Source of the DNA: Poriferisodalis sp964484385
Lineage (GTDB): Bacteria; Actinomycetota; Acidimicrobiia; Acidimicrobiales; Poriferisodalaceae
Assembly (NCBI GenBank): GCA_964484385.1
Contig: CAZAFV010000038.1
Location: forward strand, 1 to 27,583
Direction: 5' to 3'
Length of the DNA stretch: 27,583 bases
Part shown: piece after piece, positions 6,799 to 14,319 of the stretch
Layout of the letters: each line of letters opens with the position of its first letter
Position numbering within the stretch: the stretch's first letter is position 1
Notes under the pieces: generated by a model
What the model was told of the DNA's origin: nothing
Database searches by the model: none
What the model saw: only the letters and a program-made list of their open reading frames with translations
Position numbers and translations under genes: made by a program

Positions 6799-8912
6799 CG
6801 GCGGCCTCCCCGTTCGCTGTGCTGGCTGCCAGCACGCCGTTGTGGTCATCGTGGCCGTCGGGGTCGCCGCCATGATCATCGTCGTGGTCGCCATGCCCGT
6901 CGTGGCCGTGACCGTGGCCCGCGTCGGGATCGGTGGCCGGCTCAAGGGTCCAGCCGAACATGGAACCGACCAGCAGCAACAGCCCGATGCCGGCGATCCA
7001 CAGGTTGTAGATCAGCCCGAACCCGATGAGCGGCATGCCCGCCGCCAGCACGATCGGCCAGTACGAGGGCGACGGCAGGTGCGGGTGCTGATCGCCGAGC
7101 TGGGCGATGTCGTTGCCGTAGGCAACCCGTCGCAGCTTGCCGGTCTCGTCGGGCTGGTATTTCTTGTGCCAGAAGTCGTCGACATCGCTCNNNNNNNNNN
7201 NNNNNNNNNNNNNNNNNNNNNNNNNNNNNNNNNNNNNNNNNNNNNNNNNNNNNNTAGTCGAAGGTGTGCTCGGGCACCGGCGACGGAATGGCCCACTCCA
7301 GCGTGCGGCCGTCCCACGGGTCGGCTCCGGCCCCCGGCTCCAGACCCCGGCGGTAGCGCCCCCACGTGCGGAAGATGTTGACGGCCAGGATCACCATGGC
7401 GATGAGCATGAAGAAGTAGCCGATCGTGGCGATCTTGTTCCAGAACTCGAAACCGTCGAATTCGCCATAGACGCTGTGCCGCCGGGCCATGCCCTGCAAG
7501 CCCACGATGTGCATCGGCCCGAACGTGACGTTGAAGCCCAGGAGCATCAACCAGAAGTGCCAGCGGCCGAGCCGGTCGTTGAGGTGGTAGCCGAACGCCT
7601 TGGGCCACCAGTAGTACATGCCGGCGAACATGCCCATGAGGGCGCCGCCCACGAGCACGTAGTGGAAGTGCGCCACGATGAAGTACGTGTCGGTCTGCTG
7701 CGTGTCGGCGGGTGCGATCGCATGCATGACGCCGGACAGGCCGCCGATCGTGAACATGGCCACGAGCGACACCGAGAACATCATCGGCACGGTGAAGTGG
7801 ACCTTGCCGGCCCACATGGTCGCGATCCAGTTCAAGATCTTCACACCGGTCGGCACCGCGATGAACATGGTGGTCGCCGAGAACGCCGCCACCGAAACCG
7901 GCCCCATGCCCGAGGTGAACATATGGTGCGCCCACACGCCCCACCCCATGAAGCCGATGGCCGCACCCGACAGCACCACGATCGGATAGCCGAACAGCGG
8001 CTTGCGGCTGAACACCGGCAGCGTCTCGGACACCACGCCGAATGCCGGCAGGATCAGGATGTAGACCTCCGGGTGGCCGAATATCCAGAACAGGTGCTGC
8101 CAGAGCAGCGGATCGGCGCCCGCGTCGACATTGAAGAAGTTGGCATCAAAGGTTCGATCGAACGTCAACAGGATCAACGCCACCGTGATGACCGGCAGGG
8201 CGAACACCAGCAGGAACTGCACCACCAGGATCATCCAGGTGAACACCGGCATGCGCAGCAGGCTCATGCCCGGGCAGCGCATGTTGATGATGGTCACCAG
8301 CAGGTTGATGGCACCGAGCAGCGAAGCAATGCCGGCGATCTGCAGGCCGAGGGCGTAGAAGTCCATGCCATGGCCGGGACTGAAGGACATGCCGGTGTTG
8401 GGCGCATAGGCGAACCAGCCGCCGTCGGCGCCACCGCCCAGGAACCAGCTGAGATTCAGGAAGATGCCGCCGAAGAAGAAGACCCAGAGGCCCAGCGCGT
8501 TCATGCGCGGGAAGGCCACGTCCCTGGCGCCGATCTGCAGCGGTACGAGATAGTTCGCGAACGCGTTCGCCAGCGGCATGATCACCAGGAAAACCATGGT
8601 GACGCCGTGCATGGTGAACAGCTGGTTGTAGAAGTCGGCGCTGATCACCTCGCCGTCGGGCGCCCACAGCTGCAGGCGCACCAGTCCGATCTCGAGGCCG
8701 CCGATCAGGAACCAGAACAGCGCGAGGGCGCCGTACATGATCCCGATCTTCTTGTGGTCCACCGTGAAGAGCCACTCGCGCCAGCCGGTCGCGTGCGTGG
8801 GACGGGCGAAGACGCCGGTGCGCGGTGCGTCGTCGTGATCGGAGGTGCCGTCAGCCACCTCGAGCTCGGTGCCCGGTGCTTCACTTTCCGGCTGATCGGT
8901 GATGATTGCCAT
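6791..8912 (-). CDS. ctaD: cytochrome c oxidase subunit I, interrupted by an N gap
   Basis: Catalytic subunit of the caa3-type oxidase, reducing O2 to water while pumping protons. All metal ligands are present: H102 (TMHG) and H417 for heme a, H415 (AHFHY) for heme a3, and H280 with H329/H330 (AHHMF) for CuB; Y284 of HPEVY is the cross-linked tyrosine, and D131 and E282 mark proton paths. ATG 8912 has a perfect aggagg 8 bases upstream. After the oxidase core (ending SPVPEHTFD) comes a 64-N gap. On its far side the frame of 7189 continues with DDFWHKKYQP, a two-helix extension (SPSYWPIVLAAGMPLIGFGL) and a His/Asp-rich tail, ending at TGA 6791. The N count is not a multiple of three, so the printed frame breaks at the gap. 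A separate small gene beginning in the gap is possible but less likely. Confidence 0.9.
7191..7254. other. assembly gap (64 N) inside ctaD
   Basis: Unsequenced bases. The codon phases on the two sides require a gap length divisible by three, so 64 is an estimate that is off by at least one base. I see no shared sequence at the two edges. Confidence 0.95.
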
Positions 8913-8920
8913 CGAGTCGT

Positions 8921-8926
8921 CCTCCT
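8921..8926 (-). promoter_or_regulatory. strong ribosome binding site of ctaD
   Basis: cctcct on the plus strand is a perfect aggagg Shine-Dalgarno on the minus strand, 8 bases before ATG 8912. It fixes the ctaD start. Confidence 0.85.
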
Positions 8927-8944
8927 AGGCCCGTGCGTCGGCGC

Positions 8945-10108
8945 TCATCGGGGCAGCACCGGCTCACTGCCGAGGGTGTTCAGGTAGGCCATCAGATTGT
9001 CGAGGTCTTGATCGGTCAACACCTCGGAGAAGTCCAGCATGCCCTGCTGGTTGTCGGCACGAGCCGGTTTCATGTCGGGCGCGTTGCGCACCCACTCACG
9101 CAGCTCGGCAACGTTGAGCTTGAGACTCCCGTCGGGATTGCGCAGGTACTCGCCGTCGGGTCCGACCTGGTAAGTCTCGTACAGCGCTCCGGCAAAGGCC
9201 GTGCGGCTCATCAGGTTGGTGAGATTCGGCGCGATGCCCGCGAGCAGGTTGGCGTTGCCCCCGGCCGCGCTCTCGTAGACCCCGTCGACGACGTGGCAGC
9301 TGATGCAATGAGTCTCGAACAGTGCTGCACCGGCCGCTGCGGGCGATTCCTCAGCGGGCGCCACTTGCGCCGCCTCCGTGCCGGCAAGCTGTTCTTGCCT
9401 CCAGCGTTCAAAATCCGCGGGAGTGAGCGCGATGGTTCGCATCTGCATGTTGGCGTGGCTCAGCCCGCAGAACTCCACGCACTCGCCGTAGAAGATGCCC
9501 GGTTCGTCGGAACTGATCAGCCACTCGTGAATGCGGCCGGGCACGGCGTCCTTCTTGCCGTTCAGCTGGGGGATCCAGAACGAGTGGATGACGTCGTTGG
9601 AGTGAATCTCGAGGTTGACCGTCTCGCCGGTCGGGATGACCAAGTCGTTCGCCGTGACGATCTCGTAGAGGCCGTCTTCGTCGAGGTCGTAGCTGAACTG
9701 CCACCACCACTGCTGGCCCTCCACCTTGATCGTGGGGCCGTCGCCTTCTTTGGCCAGCGCGAATACCGTCGGCAGCGTGTAGATGGTGAGGAACACCAGC
9801 ATCGCCGTCGGGATGATCGTCCACGTCAGCTCGGCCTTGCGATTGCCGTGGATCTGTGGCGGCAGGTCGTCTGGATCGTCGGTGGGCTTAGCCCGAAACT
9901 TCACGATGATCGTCACGACCGCAGCAGCCACGAAGATGCCGACGCCCACCGCCATCCAGCCCGACAGGCGCATGAGTCCGTCGATGTCCTGAGCTTCTTG
10001 GCCGATCGGCTTGGTGGCATCGAGGCGACCAGTGGCACAGCCTGCCAGCAGCACACCGAGCAACGCCGGTACGAGCAACCGCCAGCTCCGAGCGAAGCGA
10101 GTACCCAT
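8945..10108 (-). CDS. ctaC: cytochrome c oxidase subunit II with fused cytochrome c domain (caa3 type)
   Basis: 387-residue lipoprotein subunit that receives electrons from cytochrome c. Order: lipoprotein signal with lipobox LLAGC (Cys24), two transmembrane helices, then the periplasmic-side cupredoxin domain. The CuA site is C-V-E-F-C-G-L-S-H-A-N-M, with both cysteines, the His and the Met. After an Ala/Glu linker comes a class I cytochrome c domain with heme motif C-I-S-C-H and a later D-M-K-P methionine that probably is the axial ligand. This makes the oxidase a caa3 type. ATG 10108 is chosen because it overlaps the previous stop as TGATG; an ATG-preceding GTG at 10111 is the only alternative. 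It is followed by ctaD after a 32-base gap. Confidence 0.95.
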   Translation of the reverse strand: MGTRFARSWRLLVPALLGVLLAGCATGRLDATKPIGQEAQDIDGLMRLSGWMAVGVGIFVAAAVVTIIVKFRAKPTDDPDDLPPQIHGNRKAELTWTIIPTAMLVFLTIYTLPTVFALAKEGDGPTIKVEGQQWWWQFSYDLDEDGLYEIVTANDLVIPTGETVNLEIHSNDVIHSFWIPQLNGKKDAVPGRIHEWLISSDEPGIFYGECVEFCGLSHANMQMRTIALTPADFERWRQEQLAGTEAAQVAPAEESPAAAGAALFETHCISCHVVDGVYESAAGGNANLLAGIAPNLTNLMSRTAFAGALYETYQVGPDGEYLRNPDGSLKLNVAELREWVRNAPDMKPARADNQQGMLDFSEVLTDQDLDNLMAYLNTLGSEPVLPR

Positions 10109-10878
10109 CACTCGTGCCCTCCGTCGGATTCGCTCATCTCGCCTGATCCGCCGGCGCCGTGATCGTCGGCCTCGGCGTGGCCGCCATGGTGATGGAACTC
10201 ACGCTCGCCGATCACGGCCGAGGTGATGCCCGCGACGATGAGCGCAACGCCGCCCAGCACCAGCATCGACGCCGTGACGGCACGCCGCAGCTGCGGCTTG
10301 GCGTACACCAGGAAGGCGAACGCCAGGATCACTGCCGCAATCACGATGGCTGCATAGCTCGCTGCCGTCTTGCTCACGGTCAGGAAGATGCGAGAAGCGA
10401 GCACCACCGGAATGGCGATTCCCAGCGCGCCGTAGAGCGAGATCTCGAAGGGTCGCAGCAATCGTGCGCGCTCGACTGCGTTCGACTCTGCATCGGTGGA
10501 CAGGTGCTCCGCCCATGCGCTCATCGTCCACTCGATGGCGGAGATCAGCAGCAAGGCCACGCCCGCGATCGTGAGCAGGGAGTCGGTCACCAGCCCCACC
10601 ATGAGCACGCCCATGCCGACCGCTGCCATGATCGGCCAGTACGCCGGGGTGGCGCGATGGACGTGCGAGTGCTCCCGGTCGAGCGAGTCGCCGTCGCCCA
10701 CCGTCAGCGCCAGAGCGAACAGCAGGGCGAAGGCCCCGGCGGCCACACCCAGCACGATCGTGGCGTACATCACCACATGACCGGTGCCGTCCATGCCCGT
10801 GAGCACGCCGACCACGACTGCGGCAGCGGCAGCCAGCGCGATGCGCCCGGCGAAGTACCTGCTGGCGATGCCGACCAT
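10108..10878 (-). CDS. polytopic membrane protein with subunit IV (Cyt_c_ox_IV)-like first half
   Basis: 256 residues with about seven predicted membrane helices and a His/Asp-rich cytoplasmic-type tail (HHHGGHAEADDHG). The segment TPAYWPIMAAVGMGVLMVGL followed by a second helix ending in a Trp resembles the second half of the actinobacterial oxidase subunit IV family, and is strikingly like the C-terminal extension of the neighbouring CtaD (SPSYWPIVLAAGM). The last three helices have no family I can name. The start ATG 10878 has aggggat just upstream and lies 7 bases after the subunit III paralogue; its stop overlaps ctaC as TGATG. It is therefore likely an accessory or assembly subunit of the oxidase or of the paralogue module; this role is inferred. 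Confidence 0.6.
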   Translation of the reverse strand: MVGIASRYFAGRIALAAAAAVVVGVLTGMDGTGHVVMYATIVLGVAAGAFALLFALALTVGDGDSLDREHSHVHRATPAYWPIMAAVGMGVLMVGLVTDSLLTIAGVALLLISAIEWTMSAWAEHLSTDAESNAVERARLLRPFEISLYGALGIAIPVVLASRIFLTVSKTAASYAAIVIAAVILAFAFLVYAKPQLRRAVTASMLVLGGVALIVAGITSAVIGEREFHHHGGHAEADDHGAGGSGEMSESDGGHE

Positions 10879-10885
10879 CGATCCC

Positions 10886-11506
10886 CTACTTCACCACGTA
10901 CACGACGTACCAGGTGGCGGCCCACGCAAGCACGGCGAAATCCCAGAAGAAAACCGCTGCACCGAGCGGCGTCGAACGGTCGCGGCCCACGCTGCCGCCC
11001 AGCGAACGGAGTGTCATCAAGCCCAGATAGAACATCCCGACAATCAAGATGGCCAGTGAGAGCCCGGTGACCGCGTATGTCAAGGTCGCCCATTCGCCCG
11101 AGCCGATCTCGAGCTCCATGCGGTTCAGGCTGAACATCACCATGTTGAAGAAGGCGAGCCCCATCACCAAGGTGAGCGCCATGCCCACCCAGGTGTGACC
11201 GCGCTCGCCACGGCCGCTTGCCCACACCGCCCAGTGCGCCGTGACGACAGACACCAGCAGGGTGATGAGCGCGTAGACGAGCTGCGGATTCGGCACCGAT
11301 TGGCCGACGAGCCAGTCGTGGCCGGGGTCGATGCCCGACGCATGACGGCGCGCCATGTAGTGGCCCAGTGCCCCGGCCACTGCCATGGCCCCGGCCGCGA
11401 CGGCGAAGCCGGTACCGACGAGCTGGCTGCGGGGACGCGGCGGCGGGCCGGGAACGCTGTAGCGCCCCGGCTGCGGAGCCTCGACGGTGCTCATCGTGTC
11501 CGCCAT
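10886..11506 (-). CDS. degenerate heme-copper oxidase subunit III paralogue
   Basis: 206 residues, five predicted helices. The overall layout and the last helix (FFWDFAVLAWAATWYVVYV, compare YWHFVDIVWIVIFAVVYL in ctaE) show that this is a subunit III relative. Conserved positions are lost: the Ser-Glu/Asp of the first core helix is replaced (GTGFAVAAGAMAVAG), the H-x-x-H-V helix has no histidines, and the terminal W-H-F is W-D-F. The start ATG 11506 overlaps the stop of the subunit I paralogue as TGATG, so the two are translationally coupled and probably form one complex. Other readings, such as an ordinary but divergent CtaE, are weakened by the presence of a normal ctaE in the same cluster. 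Confidence 0.7.
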   Translation of the reverse strand: MADTMSTVEAPQPGRYSVPGPPPRPRSQLVGTGFAVAAGAMAVAGALGHYMARRHASGIDPGHDWLVGQSVPNPQLVYALITLLVSVVTAHWAVWASGRGERGHTWVGMALTLVMGLAFFNMVMFSLNRMELEIGSGEWATLTYAVTGLSLAILIVGMFYLGLMTLRSLGGSVGRDRSTPLGAAVFFWDFAVLAWAATWYVVYVVK

Positions 11507-13272
11507 CAGGCTGGCACCTCGTCTGCGTCGCGTTCGGCCGCGGCCCCCGTCCCGTTGAGCCCGTTGCCGTTGAGTTCAGCATCGAGCAAGGGGGTTCCCG
11601 AGGTGAGCTCCGGCAAGGCCGCAGCAGGGCCGAGCGGGGGCGGTGAGGGAAGCAGCCACTCGGGCGTCAGCCCGTCCCACGGGTCGGCCTCGGCTTCGGC
11701 ACCCTTGCGCATGGCCACGCTCACGAGCAGGTTCAGCACCACCAGCGCTACGCCGACCAGCACGATGACGACACCGACGGCGCCGAGCGCCGACAGGCCT
11801 TCAGCGCCCGAATCGTCGACCTGACTGGCATAGCGGGTAGTGAGCAGCGGCGCGCCATAGACGAATTGCGGCTGCTCGGTGAAGACGCCTGACAGCGTCG
11901 GACCCAGCCACGCCACCATGGCACCGCCGCCGATCGCCAGCAGGCTGGCGAACCCTGCAAGCTCTGACAGCCGCCGGCCCCAGATCTTGGGCGCCCACCA
12001 GTGCAGCGCAGCCAGCCCGCCCAGCAGCCCTGCGCCGTAGATGAGCAGGCTCTGCTGGCCGGTGACCCAGGTGGTGAACCGCAGCGGGGCATTCCCATCG
12101 GTGCCGCGTCCAGCGATCTGCAGCCAGTCCACGCCGGCGCCGATCAGGCCCACCAATGCGGCCACTGCGATGAGCGTTCCGGCGCCGAACGCAGCGACCA
12201 CCGCCGTGTTGGGCCGCGTCAATGACACTGCGCCGCTGCGAGGCCGCGGCCGGTTGCGGCTCTGCCACAGCGTGAAGCCCAGCAGCGCCAGCAATCCTGA
12301 AACTCCGGCGAGGGCGCCCGCATACAGGCCGACCAGCACGATGCCCTCGAGGCCGTCGACGATGTCGGTGCCTTCGTTGGTGATGCCGAAGTTGGCCCAC
12401 GCGCCGAAGCCGAAGAGTCCGACGAGCCCCATCGTGAAGTAGAGCGCCAGCGGCTCGAAGACCCAGCGGCGGGCGGCGGCCAGCATGATCTCAGCGACCA
12501 CGCCGAGCACCGGAACCACATAGATGAACAGCTGCGGCGTGCGGTACATCCAATCGATGCGCGACCAGATGCCGTAGTTGCCGCCGAGAAAACGGGGGCC
12601 GTAGCGATGTTCGATATAGAGAATGACGATCTGGCCGAGCACCACGCCGAGGCTCACCACGAGCATCGACGCCGTGACGAGCGCCGACCAGGCGAACGGC
12701 GGGGTGCGGTCCATGTACATGCCCGGCGCACGCATGGTGAGCGTGGTGACGGCAACACAGATCGCTCCGGTAAGCAGCGAGATCACGAGCCCTGCAAGCG
12801 CCAGCAGGTGCAGATCCACCCCATCCGAGAAACCGCCGCCGGGACCGCCGTTGGCGATATATGCCCCGACGAGCACACCTGCCGACACCAGCCAGCCCCA
12901 GAACGACAGGGCTGCCGCCCGCCCGAAGGCGACGTTCGGCGCTCCTACCTGCAGCGGGACCACATAGATGGCGATGCCCAGGAACAGCGGGATGAGCATG
13001 CCGAACACCAGGGCGTCGCGGGTGAACGTGAAGACCTGTACAAACGAGTCGGCGTTGAGGACGGTGTGGTCGCTGGACGAGGCCAGGTCGAAGCGCACGA
13101 GCAGATCTGCGACCGCGCCGGCCAGGGCGAACAGCAAGGAGCAGGCGATGAACAGCCGGCCGATGCGCTTGTGGTCGGCGGTGTTGAGCCAGCCGAACGC
13201 CGTCGGGTCTTCTGCCGGGACGGTCCCGGCAGATCCTCCCGAATGCGTCGCTTCGGTAGTGGCGTCGGTCAT
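11506..13272 (-). CDS. heme-copper oxidase subunit I paralogue lacking all metal ligands
   Basis: 588 residues, about twelve or more predicted helices. It aligns with the CtaD of this window from LNTADHKRIGRL (CtaD LFTVDHKKIGIM) through YVVPLQVGAPNVAFGR (CtaD YLVPLQIGARDVAFPR) and RAPGMYMDR (CtaD RCPGMSLLR) to the shared tail ADPWDG-T-EW--PSP. At the functional positions it differs: T84 for heme a His, Q406 and S408 for the a3 and a ligands, T245, N294 and F295 for the three CuB histidines, F249 for the cross-linked Tyr, Q247 for Glu and N113 for the D-channel Asp. It is an intact open frame, so not a decaying pseudogene. ATG 13272 is preferred over 13326. A structural or assembly role is inferred. 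Confidence 0.8.
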   Translation of the reverse strand: MTDATTEATHSGGSAGTVPAEDPTAFGWLNTADHKRIGRLFIACSLLFALAGAVADLLVRFDLASSSDHTVLNADSFVQVFTFTRDALVFGMLIPLFLGIAIYVVPLQVGAPNVAFGRAAALSFWGWLVSAGVLVGAYIANGGPGGGFSDGVDLHLLALAGLVISLLTGAICVAVTTLTMRAPGMYMDRTPPFAWSALVTASMLVVSLGVVLGQIVILYIEHRYGPRFLGGNYGIWSRIDWMYRTPQLFIYVVPVLGVVAEIMLAAARRWVFEPLALYFTMGLVGLFGFGAWANFGITNEGTDIVDGLEGIVLVGLYAGALAGVSGLLALLGFTLWQSRNRPRPRSGAVSLTRPNTAVVAAFGAGTLIAVAALVGLIGAGVDWLQIAGRGTDGNAPLRFTTWVTGQQSLLIYGAGLLGGLAALHWWAPKIWGRRLSELAGFASLLAIGGGAMVAWLGPTLSGVFTEQPQFVYGAPLLTTRYASQVDDSGAEGLSALGAVGVVIVLVGVALVVLNLLVSVAMRKGAEAEADPWDGLTPEWLLPSPPPLGPAAALPELTSGTPLLDAELNGNGLNGTGAAAERDADEVPA

Positions 13273-13332
13273 GCGGCGATGTGGTTCCCGAACTCGGCTG
13301 GCAGCGCCGCTTTGGGGCGACGCCAACGGGGC

Positions 13333-13358
13333 ACTCTAGCGACCCGCGGCCCCCTCAA
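13333..13358 (-). promoter_or_regulatory. possible promoter of the oxidase paralogue operon
   Basis: On the minus strand a TTGAGG (13353-13358) precedes TAGAGT (13333-13338) with a 14-base spacer, in the 111-base gap between ctaB and the subunit I paralogue. The spacer is shorter than the usual 16-18, so this is a weak call. Confidence 0.25.
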
Positions 13359-13383
13359 CCAGATTGTTCCCAGCACGACTGCG

Positions 13384-14283
13384 TCACCAGCTGAGCCGAA
13401 CGACCACGTCGACTGCCATCGCCGCGAACAGCAGCCCCAGGTACGCGATCGACGTGTGGAACACGCGCATCGCGGTCTGGGGTGTCAGTGCGCGCCACAG
13501 CGCCACGAGCTGCCATCCGAACGCAGCGCCGCCGGCCAACGCGACTGCCCAGTACAGGCCTCCGGCACCGGCGACCACGGCAAACCACAGCGACAGCGCG
13601 ATCACCGCGAGGGTGTGCAGCGTCATCTGGATCAGCACCGAGCGCTCGCTGGCCACCGACGGCAGCATCGGCACCTCGGCGGTGTCGTAGTCGTCGGCAT
13701 AGCGGATGGCCAGCGCCCAGAAATGCGGCGGCGTCCAGAAGAAGACGATCGCGAACGCGATCCAAGCCTTGAGCGACAGCGTGCCGGTCACGGCCGCCCA
13801 GCCGACGAGCACCGGCGCGGCGCCTGCCGCACCGCCGATAACGATGTTCTGGGCCGACGACCGCTTCAGCCACAGCGTGTACACGAACACGTAGAACAGG
13901 CACGCAGCCAGCGCGAGCAGGGCTGCGAGCAGATTGGCGCCCCACCACAGGATCCCGAACGCTGCCGCTTCGAGCACCACGCCGTAGATCAACGCAGCGC
14001 GCGGTGTCACCGTGCCGACCACCAACGGGCGGTGGGCCGTGCGAGCCATCGTCGCGTCGATGTCGCGATCGATGTACATGTTGAACGCGTTGGCGCCGGC
14101 CGCCGACAGCGTGCCGCCGACCACGGTGAACAGCATCAGCGTTACGGAAGGCACGCCGCGCTCGGCAACGAACATCGGCGGCACCGTTGTCACCAGCAGC
14201 AGTTCGATGATGCGCGGCTTGGTGAGCGCGACATATCCCCGCAGGGTTGATCCACGCAGTGTTGGGCGCAGCGCCGCCAGCAT
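13384..14283 (-). CDS. ctaB: protoheme IX farnesyltransferase (heme O synthase)
   Basis: 299-residue UbiA-superfamily membrane enzyme that adds a farnesyl group to heme B, giving heme O for CtaA. Seen: KPRIIELLLVTTVPPMF in the first helix, the first Asp-rich motif N-x-x-x-D-x-x-x-D (NAFNMYIDRDIDATMART) and the second region YADDYDTAEVPMLP. It heads the minus-strand oxidase cluster and faces ctaA. ATG 14283 gives the family length; the longer open frame upstream overlaps ctaA antisense and looks artificial. A TAGCCT hexamer 7 bases upstream suggests a leaderless transcript. Confidence 0.95.
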   Translation of the reverse strand: MLAALRPTLRGSTLRGYVALTKPRIIELLLVTTVPPMFVAERGVPSVTLMLFTVVGGTLSAAGANAFNMYIDRDIDATMARTAHRPLVVGTVTPRAALIYGVVLEAAAFGILWWGANLLAALLALAACLFYVFVYTLWLKRSSAQNIVIGGAAGAAPVLVGWAAVTGTLSLKAWIAFAIVFFWTPPHFWALAIRYADDYDTAEVPMLPSVASERSVLIQMTLHTLAVIALSLWFAVVAGAGGLYWAVALAGGAAFGWQLVALWRALTPQTAMRVFHTSIAYLGLLFAAMAVDVVVRLSW

Positions 14284-14290
14284 TGCTGTG

Positions 14291-14296
14291 AGGCTA
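14291..14296 (-). promoter_or_regulatory. putative -10 element of leaderless ctaB transcript
   Basis: TAGCCT on the minus strand ends 7 bases before ATG 14283, the normal -10 to +1 spacing if transcription starts at the start codon. No clear -35 box and no Shine-Dalgarno are seen. Confidence 0.35.
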
Positions 14297-14307
14297 CGAG
14301 TCGCCCC

Positions 14308-14313
14308 TAACGT
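14308..14313 (+). promoter_or_regulatory. putative -10 element of leaderless ctaA transcript
   Basis: TAACGT ends 6 bases before GTG 14320, again fitting a transcript that starts at the start codon. The whole divergent ctaA/ctaB intergenic space is only 36 bases. Confidence 0.35.
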
Positions 14314-14319
14314 TTCAGC

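Noticed and set aside
6942..7190. C-terminal part of the CtaD frame as printed through the N run
   Set aside because: The residues there are Arg-rich shadow sequence; the true CtaD continuation is in another frame ending at 6791.
7137..8987. 616-codon plus-strand open frame crossing the N gap
   Set aside because: Antisense to ctaD, His/Glu/Arg-rich without domains.
11506..13272. Ligand-less subunit I as a nitric oxide reductase or other known heme-copper enzyme
   Set aside because: NorB and all other active heme-copper enzymes keep the six histidines; none remains here.
12607..14250. 547-codon plus-strand open frame
   Set aside because: It is antisense to ctaB and the subunit I paralogue, is rich in Arg, Gln, His and Gly, and matches no family; long antisense frames are expected at this GC content.
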